A stretch of 64,000 nucleotides of DNA from Actinostola sp. cb2023 (GCA_033675265.1 JAUJYZ010000625.1:121001-185000); one strand, 5' to 3'. Counted from the stretch's first letter, positions 1-12,182 are shown. Numbers and translations: made by a program. Notes: generated by a model not told the origin, from the sequence alone.

Positions 1-246
1 GGCTTGACACTGCCCCTTTAATTTTCTGACAGAAAATAGCATTCTTCAAAACGTTTTTCCTGTCAAAACACTTATTAAACGGCGAAAAGTTGTCGAGTCG
101 CTTGCCATTTTGATTTCTTTCGCGAGATTTGATTGGCTGATGGGCGATTTCTGATGCTTTTCAGGAGAATTGCAAATTTGATCAGTAGAATCTCGCGTAA
201 ATAAACGTTTTTTTCAAAAAGAAATCATTGTAGTTATTTTATGAAA

Positions 247-431
247 GAAATATAAAACAGTTTTCCGTTTTATATACTCTGATCTAAACACTTGGGATGT
301 TGGGAGAACACTTGAGAAGCTGGAAACCACTCCGCTTCGCGTCGTGGTTTCCTACGCTTCTCTCGTGTTCTCCCAACATCCCGCGTGTTTAGATCAGAGT
401 ATATAAAATGGAAAACTGTTTTATATTTCTT
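247..431. repeat. Near-perfect palindrome (foldback element)
   Basis: Two arms of about 80 bases read inward from AAATATAAAACAG and outward as its complement. The tip near 335-350 is GC-rich (CTCCGCTTCGCG). No coding potential. It resembles the other foldback repeats of the window (24.2, 31.4, 36.3, 51.8 and 63.5 kb) in having CpG-rich tips in AT-rich DNA. Confidence 0.85.
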
Positions 432-559
432 AAATGGTGAGCGACCTGTGGTAAGGCCTTTATTTTTTTCCCCAAATATTCGAAATTTGCCGAAAACTTA
501 TTTATATCTTTTTCAAGTAGCATTATTTTCTAAAATAGAAAGAAAAGTTTAACATAATT

Positions 560-1345
560 TATATAAGTTGTAGAAAAACCTTTTTCCAGATTAAAAATGT
601 CAGTAATTTGTACAAGGGCGCGTTTGCATAATAAATGATGCCTCCGTTGACGTAGTCTCCCTCGCAGCCGTGCTAAGTGTCGTCACGCAACGCTCTCTCC
701 CCTCAGACACGGCTGCTTACCCAAGCAAAACATTCCGTTCCACAGAATTAGCCAATCAGAGCTCTTTGCCCGAAAACAGGCCAAGGTTCGCGCCATACCG
801 AACATACCAAAGACCAGTGACAAACAAGATGACGTCCATTGACGAAGCGTTTTGCCTTGCAGTGAAATAATTTCATATGAACGAGTATCAAAGAGTTTAA
901 CTGGGCAATACACTAAACCAATACACTACACACGGCTGCCAGGAAGACTAGTAAATCGCGTATATGTGAATTCATTTCCTAACTTTGCAACGTTCTTAGG
1001 TAAATAAACAACGAAACATGAGCCTGGGAGTGTCGAGTTGTTGACAACCAGTGAACATGAATATCGAATAACTTGATATGATTGGCTAAACACCTACAAT
1101 TGGAACGGAATGTTTAGCTTGGGTAAGCAGCCGTGTCTGAGGGGAGAGAGCGTTGCGTGACGACACTTAGCACGGCTGCGAGGGAGACTACCGTTGACGC
1201 CACTGAATTAATTAACATATCATGATTTCAAACCTTTATAACTCGCAAATGTGAAGCTCAAATCACAAAATACTGAACCACACTATTCACTTCATATGTA
1301 ATCGATGTTCAAAGGAAATTAATAAGCCTGATATGCACTTGAAAG
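560..1345. mobile_element. Remnant of AGTGCC-type TTAA MITE, interrupted
   Basis: Stretches before 644 and after 1199 match the MITE seen whole at 59788-60242: AATGTCAGTAATTTG with an 'acaaggg' tract, then 'aaatcacaaaatactgaaccacactattcac'-like sequence. The Mutator-like MITE at 653-1190 is inserted in it. The termini are no longer recognisable, so limits are approximate. Confidence 0.6.
653..1190. mobile_element. Mutator-like MITE, about 95-bp TIRs, 9-bp TSD
   Basis: Ends TAGTCTCCCTCGCAGCC and its exact complement. The inverted arms run about 90 bases in. Both sides carry the 9-bp direct repeat CCGTTGACG (644-652 and 1191-1199), the target duplication length usual for Mutator-like elements. 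The interior has no convincing gene. A tiny relative with TAGTCTCCTACGCAGCC ends lies at 25309-25390. Confidence 0.85.
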
Positions 1346-2007
1346 ACAGTGCAGACGGTGTGGTATACCTCAAACGGTCGACCACTGCACTTTGTATTAT
1401 AGAGATCACCTGACTTTGTTTGTAATCAAGCGGCTCTAAATTCCATAAAGCACGAGTGTTTATTCTCTAACCGTTTTGGAATATAGTCATACCTACTCGA
1501 CTCTATACTGATCTCAGTAACTAATAGAGCTTTAATGAATTGACTCGTTAGTATTCCCTATATAGAGAATTTAATACTACTAAAGCTTTTTGTTTTCATA
1601 TTTGTTACAAAGCCTTATTAGTATCGGTCCTCTAAATAGGCATATATTTACTGAGGACTAACTTACTGGAGAAAACTAGAGTGCACGTGAAACAGTACTA
1701 ACTAATTAGTACTAAATAGCACTGCGGAAACAATAGAAAACAATAGAGGTATATAACGCTATTTAGTACCATTTAGTATTTATTAGTGCAAATACGCTTT
1801 GTTATGCAAAGCTGTTTGTGCCGGTGTGACTTGGAGTCATTCTTCGACCAAATGATTCATAATTTAGCTAAAAATCATAGTTTGGTTTCCATTTGGTGTA
1901 TGTGTACAGGGTAGCATTAAATGATTATTTTGAGTCGTGAATTTACGAAAAAATGGCACGTGAAGCGTGATCCCAACCGCCGCCCTCCCGCCCTCCCGTC
2001 CCCCCGT
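1346..2007. other. No gene; dispersed repeat pieces
   Basis: Bases 1425-1490 (CTCTAAATTCCATAAAGCAC onward) recur at 8146-8212 inside the insertion that splits PLE copy 1. A short palindrome around CCCTATATAGAGAAT (about 1553-1570) recurs near 8935 and 8995. Otherwise nothing is recognised. Confidence 0.6.
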
Positions 2008-3401
2008 TCGTATTTGTGAGTTATAGAGGTTTGAAATCGGGATATGTTAATTTGATGACGTGACTTAAGGTATCAGGGTACCCCAAAAACCTATCAAAAG
2101 ACCGGTTTCGATTTTTTTTGACAATCAAATCTAATTGAATATTATCTATCATTTCCAACAATCAGAATCTAAAAATATTTTTTCCCTAGAAAGTTAGAAT
2201 CAAAAAACGAATTTTGGATTTCATTTGATGCAAAAAGATGTTGACAAGCAAGCTGTCAACAACACTCACGCAACAGACTTTCCAAAGATTAAGATGCGAA
2301 GAAAGTATCCAAAAATCGTAACTGCTCACTCAAAATATCCTTGAATAACGATGCCAAACCACTCACGGTCAAAATGCTTGTATTTCCCGCCAGCAGTAAC
2401 TTTGTTTTCCTGCCATGTTGTGTTAGGTACTGTAAGGCGATCTTGTTTTGACTGCCATTCATATGTCATCAGGTATTGGATCACATATTTGTGGTGGATT
2501 ATCGCCGCTTGTGCAAACAAAGCCGCCACTTGACTTGAAAAACAGTTTGGGCTTTTTCTCATAGAGCAAATTAACGAAAATACGGGTGTTATTTTGAGCT
2601 CCTAAACAAACGGGTTTTATTCGATTCAGCTGAGATTTTTAGGACTTCATCTCTGATTATCATTCTTCAAAACCGTGTCTCCGATTTTTGATATTTTAGT
2701 GATTTCATGAGTTATTAACTGATTAGTAAAAAACAATGTATTTTTAGCGTACCGAAAGTTTCGCGGCAGATAAAAAAGCAACGGGGAAACGTATCGATAA
2801 ACGGAGACACGGTTTTGATAATTGATATCTCTAGAGTGCATAAAGATAATGATCTTGAATTTCCGATAAAATACGGTTGTCTGGGACCTCGCCGTACAAC
2901 GCTATATGAAAATTCGTTGATCTCGACTTATATTTAAAACGCGTATGTACTTTTTGTTAATAGACCATTAGTTGGAAATCTCCATTTATTTAGCTTTCAG
3001 AAAATGTATACTTTATTGGGGTTTTAATGGACGGATTCTGTGTTAAAGCGACTTGAATGCATACCGGTAGGTAGTGGTACCCTGATACCTTAAGGAGTGA
3101 TGCCATAGCTTATTTAGTTGTGTTCTTTCTGAAATAGGATAAAAAGTTTATCAAATCATATCCATAAACTGTGAAAAGATATTGCAAGTTTCAAAATGTC
3201 AGTAATTTGCACAAGGGTGTTTTTGTATGAGACCTGATTCCTTAAAGTGCGTCATTTTGACGTCATCTGATTTCCATATCGCGATTTCAAACCTCTATAA
3301 CTTGCAAACGCGAAGTTCAAATCACAAAATACTGAAACCTGCAACTATTCACTTAATATATAATCGATTTTTAAAACAAACTCACAGGGGTTATAGGCAC
3401 T
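2008..3401. mobile_element. AGTGCC-type TTAA MITE, left end lost, interrupted
   Basis: Sequence at 2010-2064 and 3094-3401 matches the 59788-60242 MITE. The right terminus ATAGGCACT is followed by TTAA (3402-3405). A different TTAA element (2069-3089) is inserted in the middle, so this copy is the older of the two. The left end is truncated. Confidence 0.7.
2069..3089. mobile_element. Non-autonomous TTAA-flanked transposon
   Basis: Ends GGTATCAGGGTACC and GGTACCCTGATACC are exact inverted repeats, each bordered by TTAA (2065-2068 and 3090-3093). TTAA duplication is known for piggyBac and Kolobok elements; I cannot tell which from these ends. About 1.02 kb with no transposase reading frame. 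Confidence 0.8.
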
Positions 3402-3537
3402 TTAATGTAGTAGGGTTTTCAGGTCAGATCAGAACGTGTCAGTCATAAAATGCTGTTCCCTGTTGTTTTAAACTGCAGTCCATTGAAAAACTATATTATT
3501 TGTAGTAGCTAATAACTGCCGTGAATTTCTGTTTTAG

Positions 3538-3867
3538 AAAACAGAGCTGTTGTCGAAGTTCGTTTAATGGACGGTACAACTGCACACGATGGCCGTGTAG
3601 AAATGAGAAAAAATAACGGTCAATGGAGCACGATATGTAATAAATACTGGGGGTTCTTAAATGGCGCTTATGTGGTGTGTCACATGTTGAATTACTCCAA
3701 GGCAGTGTCAGCTGGTACTGCTAACGTCAAAGGAAGTGGTCCTATTGTTTCTAATCTGAGTTGCTATGGACATGAAATATCTATTGAGCAGTGCTATCGA
3801 GATAGGTCTCCCAGTGGCTGTGATCACAGACATGATCTTGCAGTTGTGTGTGGGAATCTGACATCAG
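3538..3867 (+). CDS. SRCR-domain exon (group A type)
   Basis: One internal exon coding for one scavenger receptor cysteine-rich domain. Such domains are extracellular ligand-binding modules of receptors and secreted proteins. The acceptor is CTGTTTTAG and the donor ATCAG/GTAAGG. The exon starts and ends in phase 1, so it is a symmetric 1-1 module as usual for shuffled SRCR domains. The frame reads about 109 residues starting NRAVVEVRLMDG. Six cysteines are visible (in STIC, YVVC, NLSC, IEQC, SGC and AVVC), the group A pattern, with the usual W, G and E positions (GQWSTIC, GHE). No neighbouring exon is visible until 39.1 kb, where a second SRCR exon has the same strand and phase. Gene identity unknown; it could be an isolated exon of a decayed gene. 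Confidence 0.85.
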
Positions 3868-4684
3868 GTAAGGTAACATCCAATACTTCATGTACTTATT
3901 TAGTTAAAATCGAAAGCCTATCATTGACCAATCTGGGGTAAAGTTGTGTGATATATAAAATAGGTTTAATTTTGATTGGATAGCGCCATGATCAGTTGAA
4001 TAAATACTAATTGCGCGGTGGATCGATAACTATATGATAATACTACATGTTATCATTAAAAAAAGCATTTTAATTATTAAAATAATTAATAATTCATGAG
4101 GAAAACACTAGAAATCATAAGCGTTGCCAGTGGCGTAGCGAGGTCCAGAACTTTGGGGGGTGTTGTACCCATTATATTTTAAGCCCACGTAAAACAGCTC
4201 ACGAACTAATGTCAGGGCTTCCCGACTTATACCCGGATTTTATGGTCTTTTATAAAATTATAGACAGAAGAAATTATCTCACATGATGGTTTTATTTAAC
4301 AACTGGGCGGCAACAACTGCCTTGAGTTCATTGAGCTATATCTAATACGTCATGTTTATAAAGTGGTAAAACCTACATTTTATTGTCTTTTACACTCGAT
4401 TGTATAAACAAAGCCGGATTTATACAACCATCAACATATAAAAATATTAAATAATAGACACTTTGATGAGTGCAAGGTGAAATGGAATATACAAAACTAT
4501 GGTTGACTTAGTTATTTCTAATTCTGTGTCAGAGCTAAAGTAATCCGTGCTGTATCTGCATGGATAATTAGAACGTTACTGAATATTATGTTCGTCAAGC
4601 TAAAACCATGAACGTAAGTGTGTGCCCCTTCACTGAATCAGCTGACTATAGTTCTAACATCAATATTCGGTTTGGTGCAAACTT
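3868..4684. other. No gene seen (intron-like)
   Basis: AT-rich sequence between the SRCR exon and the satellite. I see no coding pattern, RNA gene or clear element end. Confidence 0.5.
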
Positions 4685-6660
4685 ACTAACAATTGCACTA
4701 GGGTCAAGCTTGTTTAATACATCTACTAACAATTGCACTAGGGTCAAGCTTGTTTAATACATCTACTAACAATTGCACAAGGGTCAAGCTTGTTTAATAC
4801 ATCTACTAACAATTGCACAAGGGTCAAGCTTGTTTAATACATCTACTAACAATTGCACTAGGGTCAAGCTTGTTTAATACATCTACTAACAATTGCACTA
4901 GGGTCAAGCTTGTTTAATACATCTACTAACAATTGCACTAGGGTCAAGCTTGTTTAATACATCTACTAACAATTGCACAAGGGTCAAGCTTGTTTAATAC
5001 ATCTACTAACAATTGCACAAGGGTCAAGCTTGTTTAATACATCTACTAACAATTGCACTAGGGTCAAGCTTGTTTAATACATCTACTAACAATTGCACAA
5101 GGGTCAAGCTTGTTTAATACATCTACTAACAATTGCACAAGGGTCAAGCTTGTTTAATACATCTACTAACAATTGCACTAGGGTCAAGCTTGTTTAATAC
5201 ATCTACTAACAATTGCACTAGGGTCTAGCTTGTTTAATACATCTACTAACAATTGCACTAGGGTCAAGCTTGTTTAATACATCTACTAACAATTGCACTA
5301 GGGTCAAGCTTGTTTAATACATCTACTAACAATTGCACTAGGGTCAAGCTTGTTTAATACATCTACTAACAATTGCACTAGGGTCAAGCTTGTTTAATAC
5401 ATCTACTAACAATTGCACTAGGGTCAGTCAAGCTTGTTTAATACATCTACTAACAATTGCACTAGGGTCAAGCTTGTTTAATACATCTACTAACAATTGC
5501 ACTAGGGTCAGTCAAGCTTGTTTAATACATCTTCTAACAATTGCACTAGGGTCAAGCTTGTTTAATACATCTACTAACAATTGATTGAACTAGGGTCAAG
5601 CTTGTTTAATACATCTACTAACAATTGCACTAGGGTCAAGCTTGTTTAATACATCTACTAACAATTGCACTAGGGTCAAGCTTGTTTAATACATCTACTA
5701 ACAATTGCACTAGGGTCAAGCTTGTTTAATACATCTACTAACAATTGCACTAGGGTCAAGCTTGTTTAATACATCTACTAACAATTGCACTAGGGTCAAG
5801 CTTGTTTAATACATCTACTAACAATTGCACTAGGGTCAAGCTTGTTTAATACATCTACTAACAATTGCACTAGGGTCAAGCTTGTTTAATACATCTACTA
5901 ACAATTGCACTAGGGTCAAGCTTGTTTAATACATCTACTAACAATTGCACTAGGGTCAAGCTTGTTTAATACATCTACTAACAATTGCACTAGGGTCAAG
6001 CTTGTTTAATACATCTTCTAACAATTGCACTAGGGTCAAGCTTGTTTAATACATCTACTAACAATTGATTGAACTAGGGTCAAGCTTGTTTAATACATCT
6101 ACTAACAATTGCACTAGGGTCAAGCTTGTTTAATACATCTACTAACAATTGCACTAGGGTCAAGCTTGTTTAATACATCTACTAACAATTGCACTAGGGT
6201 CAAGCTTGTTTAATACATCTACTAACAATTGCACTAGGGTCAAGCTTGTTTAATACATCTACTAACAATTGCACTAGGGTCAAGCTTGTTTAATACATCT
6301 ACTAACAATTGCACTAGGGTCAAGCTTGTTTAATACATCTACTAACAATTGCACTAGGGTCAAGCTTGTTTAATACATCTACTAACAATTGCACTAGGGT
6401 CAAGCTTGTTTAATACATCTACTAACAATTGCACTAGGGTCAAGCTTGTTTAATACATCTACTAACAATTGCACAAGCGTCAAGCTTGTTTAATACATCT
6501 ACTAACAATTGCACAAGGGTCTAGCTTGTTTAATACATCTACTAACAATTGCACTAGGGTCAAGCTTGTTTAATACATCTACTAACAATTGCACTAGGGT
6601 CAAGCTTGTTTACTACATCTACTAACAATTGCACTAGGGTCAAGCTTGTTTAATACATCT
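4685..6660. repeat. 40-bp satellite array, about 49 units
   Basis: The unit begins ACTAACAATTGCACTAGGGT and ends TAATACATCT, 40 bases. The span fits 49 units plus four 4-base additions (GTCA twice, a GATTGAAC variant twice). A CACAAGGG variant occurs in the first and last parts. The pair of marker units CTTCTAAC then GATTGAAC appears at 5531 and again at 6015, 484 bases apart, which points to duplication of a 12-unit block. Forty is not a multiple of three, so the short reading frame across it is chance. Confidence 0.97.
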
Positions 6661-6796
6661 CTCTCCAATGATACGATGCCCAATGACGACAGCCTCTTCT
6701 ATCCCATGTGGAACGTAGATAGCTTTTTACAACGGCTTTAAAAGGCAGTCTCCCTTTTTGGCTCACTTCTTGTTTGTTGCAAGACTATTATATACT

Positions 6797-7274
6797 TGAC
6801 AAAACTTTTTGTATCTTCAACCTGAGTTTTATTACAAAACTGCCAAGCTTTCGGGCTAAGCGCCCATCTTCAGGGCTAAATGCATAAAATCTAATTACAA
6901 CGGCTATAAGTATACGAACACAAACAAACGCCACCAAACAAACAAGCTCGTGCGCAACAAACTGAACAGTCTCGCGCAAAGCAAACAAAATCGAACAACG
7001 CCAGATAGAAAGAATGAAAAAGGTGCGCGAGGAATAGAAAATGAAGTATTAACGTAAGAATTGAAAATAATAAATAGAAAGGTAGCCAAAAAACGAAACC
7101 AGTGCGCGATGAACTATAAAAACAGAATAAAATTGAGTAAACGAATGATTGAATAAAAGAATGAAAGAATGAATGAACGAGTGAACGAACGAATGGATGA
7201 ACAAATAAATGAATGATACAAAGCTTGGCAGTTTTGTAATCAAACTCAGGTTGAAGATACAAAAAGTTTTGTCA
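6797..7274. mobile_element. TIR element, about 55-bp inverted ends
   Basis: Left end TGACAAAACTTTTTGTATCT and right-end complement match for about 55 bases with one or two differences. Inside the left arm, the minus strand reads CTGAAGATGGGC, GCTTA, GCCCGAAAGC (6847-6873), a hammerhead-like layout shared with the PLE ends of this window. No gene inside; the A/G-rich interior gives only low-complexity frames. Confidence 0.7.
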
Positions 7275-7333
7275 TGAATTATCCAACCTACAAACCAACA
7301 TTAGATTTATTATATACTTATACTAAATATATA

Positions 7334-7601
7334 CAGCCTTTTGCAAAAATTCTGTCGCGACCAAGTATATAAGTATATCAGTATATCACTATATACCCGT
7401 GTGAGTCCCACATGCCCGAACGCTACCCGTACACGCATTTCAAGATGGTTGACTGTACAAGCTAGCGTGGATTGGAGAGCCATGAATACGATACAATCTA
7501 CACACAAACGTTATTTTCACATTCATTTGATAGTATAAATCTTCAGGTATATAGTGATATACTGGTATACTTGGTCGCGACAGAATTTTTGCAAAAGGCT
7601 G
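7334..7601. mobile_element. TA-flanked MITE (CAGCCTTTTGC ends)
   Basis: Inverted ends CAGCCTTTTGCAAAAATTCT bordered by TA on both sides, as expected of Tc1/mariner-type insertion. Same superfamily as the copies at 22069, 29968, 38028 and 63679, with an own internal sequence (TCGCGACCAAGTATA arms). Confidence 0.85.
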
Positions 7602-7822
7602 TATACATGTATATATATATATAATATATATATGAAGGAACTCAAGACTTCTTCAGGCAACATTGTGGTGGTTTATTTCGGCAGACGTTTCGCCGATGAA
7701 GGCTTTGTCAATGCACATTGACTCTCTCTCTAAAATTGTATATATACACACAATATGCAAATGTGAATGGAATTTGTACAATTGTAACAAAGGTAGTAAT
7801 GAATTGTCAATGTTCATTGTTC

Positions 7823-8112
7823 TTAGACACTAAGGACTCTGCCAACACAGCCATTCATAATGTTAGTAGAAACCTTTTTGATTTCTAGTGCTTCGATGAT
7901 CTTTCTTTCGGTGAAACTTTGGATATTCGGGTGAAGTATGTTCCATGTGATGTTTTCTCCCTTCTGGGGGTCTACATTGTGATGTTTGAGGTGACTGTAG
8001 ACTGTCTGACTTTTTATACGCAGGTGTTCTTTGATGCGTGAGCCAATTGTACGACCAGACTCCCCAATGTATATGGATTGACAATGAGAGCACACTATTC
8101 GGTAGACGCTAT
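7823..8112 (-). pseudogene. PLE C-terminal GIY-YIG endonuclease domain (copy 1)
   Basis: This is the C-terminal part of the PLE protein, normally fused to the reverse transcriptase, where it nicks target DNA for priming. Visible motif: SVYRIVCSHCQSIYIGESG then RTIGSRIKEH, a GIY-YIG variant with the conserved Arg (GSRIKEH) and a downstream ERKIIEALEIKK stretch holding the catalytic-type Glu. It ends naturally at a stop after NGCVGRVLSV. In copy 2 the same words (HSVYRIV) follow the reverse transcriptase directly. Here a 989-base insertion separates them, so the protein is cut in two. Confidence 0.88.
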
Positions 8113-9101
8113 GTAACGCGCCGAGTGGCCCTTCTATCAATGCGAGGCGCTCTAAATTCCATAAAGCACGAGTGTTTATTCTCTAACCGTTTTAGAATAT
8201 AGTCATACTCACGAGAGTATTCTTTGGCTGCATGTCTGTTGCTTTCCCAAAGGAATACTGATTTCAAATGCAAATACGCTTATGCAAAGCTGTTCAGTTG
8301 TGTGTGACTTCAGTGGAGTGAAGATGGATATCCGAAGCTTGAGGCTTTTTTTAAACTGATACGAAGCTTGCAACGCTAGAATTTACCGGTATTTGTTGTG
8401 GAAATGAAGAGCAGAAATCTCAAAGTTTCTTCAAACCAGTAGAACGGACGGAATTGAAAAACGAGAGAAATAATGGACACCGAAGAAAACTCAAGCACGA
8501 TGTGGACATTTAATATATTGAAAGATTGGGCTACCTATATCGCAATAATCATACGGAGAACTAATGGATGACTGATGAATATCCGTACATCTACACTTGT
8601 AGAACATGGAGAAACTCGTTTGTGATTTCATTTTGAAGAGTAAGTGACTCGCTACGTTTCTTTGGTGTTTAGTATTTGAAGATTAAACTAAGATTGTATT
8701 ATAATATTTTTTGTATATAGTTTAGTACACGTTATTCATGTAGAGTGCAAATATTATATCCGTGAAATAAGCGCTAACATTTAGTACCAATTAACATTTT
8801 ACAAGTTTTACTACTAAGTAGACAACAATGATAAAGCATTTGGTGCTATTTATTAGTACTATATTTAGTTAGTTAACTATTTCATGGATATAATATTTGC
8901 AATCTAGTATTCTCTAAGTTAGTCATTAGTATTCCCTATATAGAGAATACTAATAAGGCTTTGAAACAAAAGAAAACAAAGCTTTATTAGTATTCTCTAT
9001 ATAGAGAATACTAATGAATCCATTGATAAAGCTCCTTTATGAGATATAGAGCGCACAAATGCTGGGCGCTGATTGGTCGAGTGAGTATGACTATATTCTA
9101 A
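8113..9101. mobile_element. 989-bp insertion inside PLE copy 1
   Basis: Limits come from comparison with copy 2, where the flanks (AACCAAGC and ATAGCGTC, minus strand) are adjacent. No clear target duplication remains. TTAGAATATAGTCATACTCA at 8192 is repeated inverted at the right end (9081-9101). Part of the sequence (8146-8212) also occurs at 1425-1490, so it is a dispersed repeat. It includes palindromes around CTCTATATAGAG. Confidence 0.7.
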
Positions 9102-10530
9102 GCTTGGTTAGACATTTCTTTGTTATTTCAGCTAGTCTGCATGTTTCGCATTCGTTGGGACAACTTTGTTTATCCTTCGGAGGTGCAAAGACTAATGATT
9201 GTTTGCGACCACTCATGAAATGAATCCTTACGTTGCTAATTCCTGATCGGCGCATTACTGCCTGTGTGCGCCGTTTTATTTCTTCATTGATAAATGGTAT
9301 TTTGAGGCAGATATCATCTTGGTGTTCTTCAGCTCTAGAAGGTGTGTTTTGTAGAGCTCGTCTCATGACAGATTTGATAAATTTCTGAGGGTACCCATTA
9401 CGGATGAACAAAGATGTGATGGTCCGGAGTGACAAGGTTTTTGATTTAGAGTCGGATGATCTGGCAAGTGCTCTTCTCGTTTCTCCGATCAAGATCCCTC
9501 GTTTAAGCGATATCGGACCATGGCTGTCCCATGGGACAATGCACTGACTGTTGATCGGTTTAATGTATAGTGTAGTGGTGAATTGTTTACTCTTCTGATC
9601 GAGGGAGACCATGGTATCTAGAAATGGCAGATGGTTTTCTTTCGGCATCTCGATGGTGAATTTCAGTGCCGAGTTTAGGTTGTTAGCGGTAGATAGTAGT
9701 TTTTTCCGCGGTGATTGTGTTTGACATCCACGCAATAAACATATCGTCTATGTATCGTTTCAGTACCATGGTATCGCCAAATGTTTCAAGAATCTTTGAA
9801 TCAAGGTTGTTCATGTAGATTATGGCAAGAATAGGGGCGAGGTTGTTGCCCATGGCAAGGCCGGTCTTCTGGGTGTAGCTGTTACCTCCATTAATATGAC
9901 ATCGCTCGTCAGACAAAGTCGGATAAGTGATTCAAAGTCATCATCGCTCAGAGCTCCCAGTTCACAATCTGATTTGTGTTCTGAAAAGAATTGTTTCGCG
10001 ACGGTGTAGACACTGGGTGTTATTGCATCTCGATCGTCTAATGGAATGGAGCCATATAGGTTGGATACATCAAGGCTGCAAAAAACATGAACGTCTCCTT
10101 CAATACCAGATAGAAAACTGATGAATTCATCTGTGTTTTTAAGATGAGCCGGTACGTGTTCTAGGAGCGTCTTGATTGAATTGGCCAGAAACTTGGATAG
10201 GCGTGTAGCAGGGGTGTCTGTTGCTGCATGTATCGGTCTGCCTTTCATTTCTCCTTCTTTGTGGTCTTTGGGTAGACAAAATGCCGCACAAGGCAGCGGC
10301 TCGCTGCAGATGTTTTTCTTTAGGTCTTGTGAGAGTTTAGGGTTGACTTTACAGTATCTTTCCGCGATTTTATTGAGTTGGCCATTGAATCTTATCTGTT
10401 CTGTCCTGGGGAGATTCAATTTCTTTTTCTGCTGGTAGTTTCCTGTTTCGATCGTGCTTTTACGAACTATATCATTGTAGTGGATGGTGTTGAGCGCCAC
10501 AAGTCGTTTGGTTTTGTCTGTTGGGATAAT
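9102..10530 (-). pseudogene. PLE reverse transcriptase (copy 1, frameshifted)
   Basis: Minus-strand reverse transcriptase of the Penelope type. Visible motifs in order: palm motif A VFCSLDVSNLYGSIPLDD, motif B GGNSYTQKTGLAMGNNLAP, catalytic YIDD (LKRYIDDMFIAW) and the following NHLPFLDTMVSL. Compared with copy 2 there are two single-base changes: one base lost in ATTAATTGG at about 9890 and one base gained in an A/T run at 9700-9705. The N-terminal part is missing because the CACAGG element begins at 10531, within the codons before IIPTDKTKRLV. A CX-rich tail (CPNECETCRL) precedes the lost junction to the GIY-YIG domain. Not functional as it stands. Confidence 0.9.
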
Positions 10531-12182
10531 CACAGGCAGCCCAACCATTCCATTTGAGGCTACTAAATAAGGAAATAAAAATAATGATATTTGCGTCTTT
10601 TTTATGGGTTTCCTGTGGTAGAGCGCGCGCGCGATCAATGTATAATACGTAGATATGTTGGGTTCCCTGTGCTGAGTAATGTCCTATATTGGGCTTCCTG
10701 TGCACATCCCGCGCATCCCGCACTACATGTGTATATTTACACAAGGTATGAAACTAGGTCACGTGACAAATACGTTTTTGCCCCTAATCTTTGTCAAAAT
10801 GACGTGAATATTCTATTTTTCTTCGAATAACTAAACTTTACCGTATTCTCTAAACACTTCATAAGTTTCAGTCGTCTAACTTCACCGTACGCTGAGAAAA
10901 TTTAATTTTGACATTTTACGCCTCATGGACCGATGTGCGGTGCATGCAGATGGTGCACTTTTCCGTGAAACATTCGGGATTTTGCCTTCGAGAGTACATC
11001 GGCCAGCGCTCGTCAAATCTGAACTGTGCTCTTTTTGGCAAGTTTCAATATTGATATGTTCGCTAAACATAAGTCAAAACAGCTACAATATACTTTATTT
11101 GTTTTCTGTTTTGATTTTTATAAAGTATTTGTTTCCTGTTTTGATTTTTATCGACTTAAAATGCTTTAAAATTGGGGCAATGTGTTTTTTTAATGCTGAA
11201 TGGTCTCAATATTTAGTCCTGCACAACACATTTTTGCTATCAGTACTTGTAAACAAAATGTCAAACAACGTATTTATTTCAACAATCAGTTAAAATAAGT
11301 TTACTAGCTTTTTATACACTGTTTTGCCGTTCTTTCTGTGTAATTATTCACTACATGTATATTGATTAGTAATACCATGGATAATATGAAATTAAATAAA
11401 CTGCATGTCACCACAATCGACAAGCGGAGTTCGTACAATTTGTATAAAGCACTCGGAAGCGATACATACATTCTTAGGAAAACCGTATTTAATTACTCTG
11501 TGTTTCTCTCAGTTGGTAGCTAGTAATCATATCTTATTTGCTAAATGAGTTTCACTATTTCAATAACAATAATGAAAAACTGTTAATATTTTAGGCAGCC
11601 GCTTCATGGGTCCTTCATGACATAAGTCGTCCATCTATAAATCGCCATTCATGTCTCCTTCGATATCAGTGAATTGAGTTCGTCTATATTTTTGCTTCAG
11701 ATGGTTTATGCTGTGTTGGTAGCGCTCCCTTGTGTTTTAAGAACAACTGTAAGAAAGTACAAAATTATGTCAAACACTTTCTAGATGAAATACGGTCAAA
11801 ATGTTTAAATAGATGAAGGACTATCAATCAGTCGAGAGAGGTTCCTTGTTGAAGTGTATTTCGATCACTGACAAAACTACACAAGTCAAATAGCTCAGTC
11901 ATAATTTATGAAAAATAATTTGCTGAGGAATATCAAGCAGCCCTTCTGCCCTCGGTATAGGCAAGTCCTTTTATAGAGAACATTTAGAGCAAATTCTACG
12001 TTAAGATTTCGACAAAACTACTTTTAGTTGAGCTTTACTTTTCAACAAAACTTTCCGGCGTGTGTTGAGTCCAACAATCAACAAGCAATCAGTCCACCAT
12101 TCAAAATGAAAAAAGACTACTTTAAAATCGTCCAATTTCTTCTAAAGTTACTTAAAATTGACGTGAATTGTGAATTGTGAAC
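10531..12182. mobile_element. CACAGG-type TIR element, right end truncated
   Basis: Starts CACAGGCAGCCCAACCATTC, then follows the complete copy at 14393-16429 for about 1.65 kb. It breaks off at GAATTGTGAA (12182), where PLE copy 2 begins. It carries the same subterminal repeats (GGGTTTCCTGTGGTA, GGGCTTCCTGTG). No transposase frame. Confidence 0.85.

Larger units (their letters stand above)
7633..10530 (-). mobile_element. Penelope-like element copy 1 (interrupted, 5' truncated)
   Basis: Reads on the minus strand: reverse transcriptase (9102-10530), then GIY-YIG domain (7823-8112), then a terminal repeat with TCGGCGAAACGTCTGCCG (about 7660-7695). It is almost identical to copy 2 at 12183-16894. 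Two foreign insertions are placed exactly by comparison: 8113-9101, and the CACAGG element starting at 10531, which removes the N-terminal part. Confidence 0.9.

Noticed and set aside
5390..5584. Open frame across the satellite (repeating NTSTNNCTRVSQ)
   Set aside because: It follows from the repeat unit plus 4-base insertions; the unit length is not a multiple of three and no start or splice context is present.
4685..6660. CRISPR-like array
   Set aside because: Continuous tandem units without unique spacers, in a eukaryotic sequence.
6891..7262. Minus-strand frames rich in Phe, Leu, Ser and His
   Set aside because: Low-complexity GAATGAATGAA-type DNA inside a TIR element; no motif.
8113..9101. 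Helitron insertion (no target duplication, CTAA at one end)
   Set aside because: No TC start, no hairpin before the CTAA, and insertion is not between A and T.
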